Positions 56,616 through 64,000 of a stretch of DNA of 64,000 nucleotides are shown here, in pieces. Each line of letters starts with the position of its first letter. Position 1 is the first letter of the stretch. The notes under the pieces are model-generated. The model ran no database searches. It saw only the letters and a program-made list of their open reading frames with translations, and had not been told where the DNA came from. The stretch covers positions 6,783,001-6,847,000 of the forward strand of contig CM056875.1 in assembly GCA_029876055.1 (NCBI GenBank), read 5' to 3'. Source of the stretch: Madurella fahalii. Its lineage: Eukaryota; Ascomycota; Sordariomycetes; Sordariales. The position numbers and the translations under genes are program-made.

Positions 56616-58305
56616 AAAAATAAGAATTCTTACCATTTCCGGTCACAAAAGCCGCCCATTGCTCGTCGGTTGCATCTAGGGGAAGCACGTCATACCCTGG
56701 GGAGATGTTGGTCGCCACCAGCTCGGTCAGAGGAGCGGTGCTGTAGGCTCTCTGTGACAAACGTCCCACGCCCGCAACCATGTCGCGGTCGAAATCAATG
56801 GTCAAGAGCTTGGAGTCAATGAGGGGCTCGTCGGTCTTGTCGGCCGCGCCGAGGTGGATGCTGCCCCAGGAGAAGGGCATGGAGGTCCAGAACTGGGCGA
56901 GAATCTGCGTCCCGGCCGAGGTCGGGAACAACTCGGCAATCGTGATGTTCTTTTCAAAGATCAATGAGTGCTGGACCCGGAATCTCCTTTCGACGGCCTC
57001 GGGACTCAGAGCTCCTTGGGTGCCCGCCGCGACCACTCTAGCCCACTCGGCCAGCTTTCCACGGGTCGATTCTGCAATCGCAGACGTCTCGTTACCCCAT
57101 ACGTCGTAGGCCGTAGGCATGGTCGCAAACGGAATCCGTCCCTCGATATTGCCGTTCAGACCGTACATCATGGAGACGCCATTGTGGTCCTGCATAGACT
57201 CTCCTACCCCTGGGAGGTTTACTTTGGTCTCGATTCCAAGTTTTTTGAGAATCCTGGTTGTCAAGATCAGCCAATATGCCCTGCATTAAGGGCCGCTATC
57301 GGCACTCACCGGGGGTTCCCGACTCCGGAGGCTTCGAGGATGAGGGGGTTTCTAAAAGCACTAGCGGACAATATTACTTCTCTCCTGGCCCCGATCTTGA
57401 CTAGCTTGCCGGCTGGGTCGACGTATTCGAACCCGTCGGCGACGGCCTCCCTGCCACGACGGTTTGCCCATGTGATTCTCTTCACAGTACCCTTGATGAT
57501 CTTGAGGTTCGGTCGACTCTCGACCGAGCGGTAATACGCGCGGGCAGAGTCATCTCGAACATTAGCATCCCGATCAACTGTCAGCGGGGCGGAGACGAAG
57601 CCGTGGCAATAGCCGTCATTGAGATCGGTTGTGGCCTCCATGCCCAACGCTTCCCACGTCCTGCGAGCGAGGCTGTAGAAAGAACTGTTGGACAGGACGA
57701 AAGGAAAGCCAACCGAGACGGGCCCGCTGTCGCCGTGAGCCCATCTCTCGTACGTGGCGCCGCTCGCGACTTGTGCAGGTGTTGGTGGCGTAAAGGTCTC
57801 GCCGCGCTTCGCAGAGGCAAACACGGCGTCCCAGTTCCAACCCGGGTTGCCGAGCTCCTCTTCCCAGGCATCGTAGAGCGCCTTGTCGCCCCGTATGTAC
57901 ACCATTCCTACGAGTTACCCCTCAGTCCCCCTTCAAAGCCAGCAGTACATGACCAGTTCCCTTAGAGAATGACATACCGTTGATTGAGCTGGATCCGCCA
58001 ATGGCCCTTCCACCAAAATATGTCAGGTTTTTACCGCCGAGAGTGGGCTGCGGGACCGAAGTGTACCGCCATGTCAGGGACGTGTCGAGGCCGGCAAAGG
58101 ACCAGTTGACCGTCGTGACATTGGGGTTGTTGCGCTGGTCATCGCCGGGCTCAATCACAGCGACCGAGATGTCTGGGCGGTCAGAGAGTCTGTTGGCAAT
58201 GACCAAACCGGCCGTGCCGGCTCCGGCAATCACGTAGTCGAACGTCTCGCTCCGCACCCCGGCTACACATGCCAGCAAGAAGGCGTGGCGAACAGATGCG
58301 CGCAT
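56314..58305 (-). CDS. Secreted GMC-family FAD oxidoreductase (glucose/aryl-alcohol oxidase-like)
   Basis: Flavoenzyme that oxidises alcohols or sugars, with O2 or a quinone as acceptor. Exons 58305-57978, 57907-57310, 57253-56634 and 56525-56314 join in frame to 585 residues, the usual size. The N-terminus (RHAFLLACVAGVRS) looks like a signal peptide and is followed by the FAD motif VIAGAGTAGLVIANRL. GMC signature 1 is GGRAIGGSSSINGM, signature 2 lies around ILSASAFRNPLILEASGVGN, and the catalytic His pair is in AIHVVGTCAML and TGHTMAPVYAVAERA. The third intron contains a long G and T homopolymer on the coding strand. A few secreted GMC and BBE enzymes act on secondary metabolites, so pathway membership is possible. 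Confidence 0.93.
56584..56620. repeat. Homopolymer C22-A15 inside the GMC gene intron
   Basis: Plus strand: 22 C residues (56584-56605) directly followed by 15 A residues (56606-56620). On the coding strand this is T15-G22, located within the third intron of the GMC gene, close to its donor. Length may be affected by sequencing error. Confidence 0.9.
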
Positions 58306-59149
58306 GTTAGGGACCGTCAAAACGAGCGACTATTGGCCAGTAATCTTGGTGAAGACTCGTTGAAACAAGATATTGAAGCGCAGGTAGCGATACCCAATGG
58401 AACAGAACCCGAGAACGTCTTAGCTATAGTACGTTGCAGGTTACATTGCAGGTACATCAGATGGTGAAGACGCGGGTTTATATGTACAAGCTACTTGTTT
58501 ACGCCATCTGATCCTTTACTGTCCTCACCGAGCTTGATGCCCTTTACGAGACGTGTATACTGCTCATTGACTGACCACACAGCCGCGCCTACCCCTGAAA
58601 TCACGACCCTGAGTAAAGCCGCCCCTTTGCGGCTCCCCACCGATGTCGGGAGTCATCCGGCTACCAATCACGCCGGGACAAGAAGTTCGGCGATTTATAA
58701 GCTGCTTTGCAGAAGGCCACACCGACGACTCCAAGTATCTTGGCACGTCAAATCTCCGGTTCGTCTTGGTCGCTCAATCTCAGTCCGATTGGTCGCCTTG
58801 CAGCACCAGGAGCAAGCCATGCGCTTCGCCGTCGGCAGTGTCCCGTCATTCGTGTAAGCAGCCTCCAGGTACTGGGTAGGCGTTCCTATCGATGCCTCGG
58901 TGCCAGATGCTCCGTAGTATGACGGTCAAAGTAAGCGTAGGTAGTCACATGGAGTCTAAAGGCTTCGGTGTAACTGGAGCCGAGAGCGAGACCGCTCCTT
59001 TGACTCGAGGGAGGAAGAAGCGAGCGTAGTTCGCTGCGTTAGAAAAATAGAGCGGATAGGATCAAAATTACGATCGCGGAATTGAAATGTCCCAAGTAAG
59101 AAATCTCTCTTTTGATACTGATACAAATGGACGAGATAGTAATTGCACG
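58306..59149. other. Intergenic region between GMC and aldo/keto reductase genes
   Basis: Upstream of the GMC gene and downstream of the reductase. A TATA-like box for the GMC gene is listed separately. No gene found; frames at 58495-58857 are not protein-like. Confidence 0.5.
58477..58482 (-). promoter_or_regulatory. TATA box of the GMC oxidoreductase gene
   Basis: TATAAA on the minus strand, about 172 bp before the ATG at 58305. Confidence 0.4.
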
Positions 59150-60191
59150 TTACGTCGGTGGCATGGGCAGCAACTCACGCTCGCGGCTCAGGAGCTCGTA
59201 ATTGTCCAGCCACGCGTCATCCTTGATGCTCCCCCAGATTTCATCAATCCTCTTAGCAGCCTCCTGACTCAACGGCCCTTTCTTGATGGCCGCAACCGTA
59301 TCCCTCAGCTGCTCCTTCTTCCTTGCGCCCACAATTACCGCATCCCCCAGGTCGCCCCGTAGCTTGGAGTGGTACACGATCCAGCGATAGGCCAGCTCAG
59401 CGTTTGTGACGCCCTCGTCCTTGGCAATCTGGTCCCAGACGTCGAGCGCGGCCAGAAAGCTGGGCTTATTGTACAAGCCGTTGTAGATGCCACTGAACAG
59501 GTTATTCTTCCCAAACCGGCTGTCGGCGTCGCTCGTCAACTCAGCCTTGGACTTGGACAGAAAACCGCCGGCAATGGGGCTGTACGCGTAGAAGGAAAAG
59601 TTGTGCTTGCGGAGGACAGGCATGATCTCCTCTTCGGTGCGGCGCGCGACGGCCGAGTAGTTGCCCTGATAGACGGTGGGAACGACAAAGTTGTTCTCCT
59701 TGGCAATGCGGATGACTTCTTCGATCTCGTCGGCGAGGAAGTTGGAGAGGCCGAGTCGCTTGAAGGCACCTTGCTTGTAAAGCTCATTGACACCGCTGAG
59801 CATCTCTTTCCAGGGGACGCGCCGGTCCGGAGTGTTGATGCAGTACACGTCGACCTAGATTGCGCCGTCAGTCGAGTCCAAATTCTTGCCTCCGAGTCTC
59901 ACTTACCGCATCAGTCTGGAGCGTTGCCAAGCTCTTCTTTCCCTGCTCAATGACGACTTCCTTTGTGGAGGCGCGGTCGCCTGCACCACCGGGCAACTTG
60001 GTGTCGATGGTGAATCGCGAAGGTGCGCCAGCCTTGCCCAGCACCTCTTCGGAGTCGCCATACAGCCGGGCCGTGTCGATGGTATCGATACCGACCTCCT
60101 CAAAGGTTTTCAGCCATTCCGCTGTCTCCTCGACCGAGATGGAAAGGAACGTCGCAGATCCGAAGACAATCTTGACCCCGTTGGTAGCCAT
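59150..60191 (-). CDS. Aldo/keto reductase (AKR7 aflatoxin-aldehyde-reductase-like) with His replaced by Asn
   Basis: NADPH-dependent carbonyl reductase, cytosolic TIM barrel. Exons 60191-59907 and 59854-59150 give 329 residues, normal length. Catalytic residues visible: Asp and Tyr in IDTARLYGDSEE and Lys in IDTKLPGG. The fourth residue, normally His in an LHxPD motif, is Asn in YCINTPDRR. Downstream, YQGNYSAVARRTEEEIMPVL and FYAYSPIAGGFLSKS are typical of AKR7/AKR13 proteins, and the cofactor region is AVIVGARKKEQL. I start at MATNGVKIVFG; an ATG three codons upstream is also in frame. Could reduce an aldehyde or ketone such as a reductase-released PKS-NRPS product, or be a general detoxification enzyme. 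Confidence 0.93.
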
Positions 60192-61326
60192 GATGCACAA
60201 CTACCACTGTAGGTGTTATTCACGCCACGATGCAGCTCTTTTGGTTATCTCGCGGCCACGATTACCGGTAGCACCTGGAAAGGTTCTGTAGTTTAGTGTA
60301 TCGTGCTCCCCCAAGTCGCTGTGTGTCGTGTTGCACGAATCTTGTTGGGGGCCTTATATAATGTGCCAATTACTCTCGGAACGATGCAGATTTGTGATTT
60401 CGGCATAAATCGACGCCGGCTTGCCAATTTGTCATCAAGGCGCCGTGAATCCCCGTTTGTGCAATATGCATCCACACAACGATGCTTACAAATCATACAT
60501 TACCGGCGGCATGTCCTGCTCTAGTGCAAAGTGGCCTGTTTTACGGTTCTATCGTGCTCAATACAACGGGAACGCCATGCGCCATCGCTTTGCCAAATTG
60601 CTTCCCCCCAACCCACACCCTTGACGCTTTAGTAATATGGGCGACGGGTGTGTCTACCTTTACTCCGACCTACAATCCAATGATGCTCGTGCGAATATAG
60701 GATATGGGTCTCTATCCTAAGATGGGACCGAACCGTAACTATAGGATAGAACTCGAATGTTGACTGGTTCTGATATCCTTGTCAGCAAGGCGTCTACCAT
60801 GACAAAACGCGCGTGGTGATCTTGTAAAGATTACAGGGGGAATAAAGATCTTGTGTAGGAACAAGTGCTCGGATTTGCTCTATGTACAACCATTACTGGA
60901 TGAAAAGGCCCGATGCAGTGTACGTACTAGAACTGTACTGTATGACAGCATGCTGCCAGATATTCGTACTATCTAGTATTGATGTTTTAAGAGAACTATT
61001 CGACATGTACTTTTATGAACGTTTCGCTCAAGTGTCAAATACAAAGAATGTTGTTTGCGAACAACCCAAGGTGCTAATTAGTACTGTACAGTTGGTTCTG
61101 ATTGACAAGACACCCTTCCCCTTTTCCCCAATTCCGAAGATGGAGTTTCTTTGAACGGAAACGTCCAAGGTTTGCTCGATAGCCTATAATAAAGCAGGCT
61201 CCACTGTCTTAGTGGAATATTGAGCTGTATCATCCCTTAGGCTCCCCAGTATAGATTCACTTACTACGACGTACTAGCACCGAGACGCCAAAGCCTTGAG
61301 GGAGGAATCAGACCCCATCCCCGGAT
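60192..61326. other. Divergent intergenic region
   Basis: Between the reductase (minus) and the kinase-like gene (plus). Several frames of 60-90 codons without domain features. AT-rich. A TATA box for the reductase is listed separately. Confidence 0.5.
60353..60360 (-). promoter_or_regulatory. TATA box of the aldo/keto reductase gene
   Basis: TATATAAG on the minus strand, about 160 bp before the ATG at 60191. Confidence 0.5.
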
Positions 61327-62511
61327 ATGGAGGAGTCATTTTGGCGAGTGATCCATACCAAGGCCCAAGAAAAGGGCCATGTCTTCATTTTCCACTCACA
61401 ATCCGGCGTGCCCTACGTCTTCCTAAAGTCTTACGGACAGGGCTTTCAGAACAAGGTGCAGTTAGTGATGAATACTGACACTACGGAAATCGCTGTCCAG
61501 AAGGTGAGCAATGACCAGATGCCCCTTGAAGGTGAGTTTAATCTTACCAAGCTTCCTAAAGACCGCGAGATCCGTATGCTAGATCACCTCAATGCGCTCG
61601 TTCGCAACCCCGTCAATCCGGATGCTATCGCGCTGAATCCTCGCTGGGCCACATACATTTCCTATGAGGCCGCTCCCCATTCCATCAGACTTGGGGCTAG
61701 GACCAACACGGTTGTACGGCGGGTCAGCTACTGGAAGTTTTGCAATGGTGGCTGCCTCGCCGATTGGAGCCGCTCGTGTAAGGAAGACTCACCCAGAACG
61801 TTAGTGTTCCCGGTTAGCATCGTAGCCCGGTGTATCGCCCAAGTGTGCCAGACTCTGGAGTTCATGTATACAGCCGATAGCAAGCCGATCTACCACTGCG
61901 ATCTCCACCTGTCCAACATCTTTGTACACTTCGCCGATGACAAGGGCATCCTACCCGATTTCTATATTGGAGACCTCGGTCTTACTCGGACAGCTAGTGA
62001 ATCACTGGCTGATACGCTGATGAAGGAACAGAGGGACGGCCTTAATGCAGCCTCAGGGCCAGTCTCAGTGACGACTCCACCGAACATTCCCCCCTTTGGC
62101 CAGCGTCGGCAATGGGACATTGGCCGCTTCATCGACTGTCTCGAGGAAATTACCCGGGACATTTTTCGCATGAAGTCCGGCGAACAGAGCGAGAGTTTGA
62201 CCGAACTCCGCAGCTTGATGTCGCTGGTGGCGTGGCTCAACTCTCAAGAGGCCGCGCTTGCGGCCCGGAACCCCACTAGCAGACCCCCTTCTTTGCGCCC
62301 GATCATGGACCGGGCGAGGAAGTTAGAGGAAACAGCTCGAGCTATTGAGTTAAACACCGAGGCGTACAAGGCCTTCTGTGAGTTCGCTCATCACCGAAAA
62401 CACATAATATTGCACTCTAATCCGTTCGTAGTGAGCGGTGAGAAATCAGAGGCGGAAGAATACGGACGGATGATGGTTGCCGGGCCGTGGACCGTGGTTC
62501 GGTCCATTTGA
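61327..62511 (+). CDS. Protein kinase-like domain protein, fungal-specific
   Basis: Single exon of 394 residues with a divergent eukaryotic kinase fold. The catalytic loop reads YHCDLHLSNIFVHF (HRD becomes HCD, with the downstream Asn kept). The metal-binding DFG is DLG in YIGDLGLTRTA. After the loop, GQRRQWDIGRFIDCLEEITR corresponds to the DxWxxG-type alpha-F region. No clear Gly-rich loop; a Lys candidate is in YVFLKSYG or EIAVQKV. The ATG at 61327 opens directly on plausible N-lobe sequence. Such single-exon kinase-like proteins are abundant in filamentous ascomycetes and often lie in variable regions. Whether it is active is uncertain, and substrate and pathway are unknown. Confidence 0.75.
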   Translation: MEESFWRVIHTKAQEKGHVFIFHSQSGVPYVFLKSYGQGFQNKVQLVMNTDTTEIAVQKVSNDQMPLEGEFNLTKLPKDREIRMLDHLNALVRNPVNPDAIALNPRWATYISYEAAPHSIRLGARTNTVVRRVSYWKFCNGGCLADWSRSCKEDSPRTLVFPVSIVARCIAQVCQTLEFMYTADSKPIYHCDLHLSNIFVHFADDKGILPDFYIGDLGLTRTASESLADTLMKEQRDGLNAASGPVSVTTPPNIPPFGQRRQWDIGRFIDCLEEITRDIFRMKSGEQSESLTELRSLMSLVAWLNSQEAALAARNPTSRPPSLRPIMDRARKLEETARAIELNTEAYKAFCEFAHHRKHIILHSNPFVVSGEKSEAEEYGRMMVAGPWTVVRSI

Positions 62512-63667
62512 GGTGTGACATGATTGGAGAGATGTCTGCATGTTTGCAAGACCCTATGGGCCCGTAAATACGTACTAAGTAAGGTGATAAGTAAGGTAGT
62601 TACCTTGCTTCTTCTGTAAACATACCTAATGTTCAAAGCGCGCCGACAACGAAATTACCCACCTTGCCCTGTCTTAACCATATCGTCCCTGATTTAAAGA
62701 TATCTAAGGTTTGCTAACTTTCCTAGTAATTACGAGCCTGCAAGCCAAGGAACGTGAATTGAGAACCAGCCGCTAGAAGCTGCCTTTAGTAAGCGGGTTT
62801 CAAGAAGCCCAGAGTGCAAAGGTTGTAAAGACTCATAATCCCAGCTATTAGACCCTCAATCTGACGACACTGCCACGGAAACATGGGTTCGATGTTGCTA
62901 CCACGACTCTGTTTCCTGTCATGCAGGAACGCCGACAAAGAAGGCTAATCACACGACTGTCGAAGCACAAAGCAGCCCCAGCGTAGCGGTCCGAGGTAGA
63001 TCCCGCCGCTACTTACCCAGGCCTAGCGGCCCCTAACATTTTAAGCACCGCCGGAATGACGCTGTCACTCTATCCTCGCGAATTTGCTGTTGCGACTAAC
63101 CACATAGACCATGCTGCATTGAACGTACTACGATAACAATGGTACTACGATGCAGACCTACAGAATTTCTGGTTTTTACGCATTTGCCGCGCCATCTCAG
63201 CTGTATCTTTTACATAGATTCACCAGAACTTTTGCATAATTAGTATCGCGCAGCAAGAACACTGACCAATCCATATCCCATGTGTGCGACTCGGATGGTG
63301 AGGGCGGAAGCGTTCCCGAAAGGGATGAGTGGGGTTGCTTGCAGATTTTCTTAGGGACTCAACGTCAGTCGCGGACATTTTTTACCTCGTAGGTGTATAT
63401 CAATTGGGCATCGACTATTTAATGCATGCAGTGGCAGGCTGTGATGCTTGAGAGGCTGCACTCGTAAGTGGCCGCGACTACCCCTGAATATGGAAGAGTC
63501 TTCCCGTCTGCGGCAGTATTTTCAGGCAACAGAGCCTGTCTTGGCCTGGTCTGTGTTCTGAAGGATGCTCAGGGAGTGACTGATGGCGCCTCCTACTATA
63601 CATACTACTAGTGCTCGTATCTACCGTACCCTACCGTCGCTTAGTTTCATTGCGTTCCTCACCCCAA
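62512..63667. other. Intergenic region, no gene recognised
   Basis: AT-rich with short frames only. Nothing supportable on either strand before the partial reading frame at the window edge. Confidence 0.5.
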
Positions 63668-64000
63668 GTTGCCCAGATCCTAGATACCATAGCTACCAGT
63701 ACGCAGTCGGGCATCACCATTGCGCAGCCTAACGCGCCGTACACCATCGTCAATGATCTCCCCCGCCCATTGCCTGGAGCGGGCCAGGCCTTGGTCAAGT
63801 GCCTTTGTGTCGGGCTGGACCCGGCGTTCGTATTCTACTGGGCGAAGTCCCTAAATGTGGGGTGTCCCATAAGTGGGTACGCCAACTTAAACCGCCGCTC
63901 AACCCAGGTCATCAGGGATTGCCGAGCAGGAGATGCAGGCGCTGCGCACTTCCCGGCCACTAGGTGTAGTTCATGCTCCGACACTTTTGATCCGCCGCCA
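63668..64000 (+). CDS. Partial medium-chain dehydrogenase/reductase (trans enoyl reductase-like), runs off the window
   Basis: Open to the right edge. The segment QPNAPYTIVNDLPRPLPGAG followed by QALVKCLCVGLDPA fits the N-terminal GroES-like part of fungal zinc-type alcohol dehydrogenases and stand-alone enoyl reductases (usual pattern: P..PY.V..DLP.P.PG.GQ.LVK....GLNP). There is no in-frame ATG before it; the coding part probably begins after an acceptor-like CAG at 63704-63706, with a first exon upstream. After GLDPA the match fades, so an intron or decay may follow. If it is a trans-acting enoyl reductase it would complement the degenerate ER domain of the megasynthase 24 kb away. Short and incomplete, so tentative. 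Confidence 0.4.

Noticed and set aside
1..64000. CRISPR arrays, bacterial operons, ribosome-binding sites
   Set aside because: The DNA is eukaryotic with spliceosomal introns throughout; no regularly spaced repeats of that kind were seen.

Overview
The window is nuclear DNA of a filamentous ascomycete (Pezizomycotina; Sordariomycete-like is an inference). Genes carry short 49-80 bp introns with GT...CTNAC...YAG signals. HET-domain, Zn2Cys6 and PKS-NRPS genes are fungal hallmarks. Retrotransposon relics carry stop codons of the kind expected from repeat-induced point mutation (RIP). All gene models below come from reading frames and splice signals only; no database search was run.

Layout. (1) 0.4-10.9 kb is a tailoring and transport block: cytochrome P450, 2-oxoglutarate/Fe(II) dioxygenase, PHBH-type FAD monooxygenase, sarcosine-oxidase/amadoriase-like flavoenzyme, and an MFS efflux pump. 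(2) 11-27 kb is a disrupted island: a doubtful hypothetical gene, a HET-domain gene with an in-frame stop (or a 51-nt intron), a decayed Ty3/gypsy element containing an internal inversion, a C2H2 zinc-finger gene, a methyltransferase gene with an apparent frameshift, a Tad-like LINE relic and a broken SET-domain gene. (3) 27-51.7 kb is the core biosynthetic block: a 4,042-residue PKS-NRPS hybrid (KS-AT-DH-MT-degenerate ER-KR-ACP-C-A-PCP-R), a divergently transcribed secreted berberine-bridge-enzyme (BBE)-like oxidase, a Gfo/Idh/MocA dehydrogenase, an AflR-like Zn2Cys6 regulator and an O-methyltransferase. (4) 51.9-64 kb holds an F-box protein, a Rei1-like ribosome biogenesis factor, a secreted GMC oxidoreductase, an aldo/keto reductase, a kinase-like protein and, at the right edge, what looks like the start of a medium-chain reductase that could be a trans enoyl reductase.

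How the genes may work together. The megasynthase would build a methylated, partly reduced polyketide, couple it to one amino acid and release it through its terminal reductase domain, whose Ser/Tyr/Lys residues appear intact (aldehyde release is the simplest reading). The BBE-like oxidase, dehydrogenase, O-methyltransferase and possibly the GMC enzyme would then tailor it. The left-hand oxidase/MFS block may belong to the same pathway, split off by the transposon/HET island, or be a second small cluster. Both blocks share a dense scatter of TCGGC/GCCGA pentamers in their promoter regions, which hints at common control. I do not recognise the whole arrangement as a known cluster and cannot name the product.
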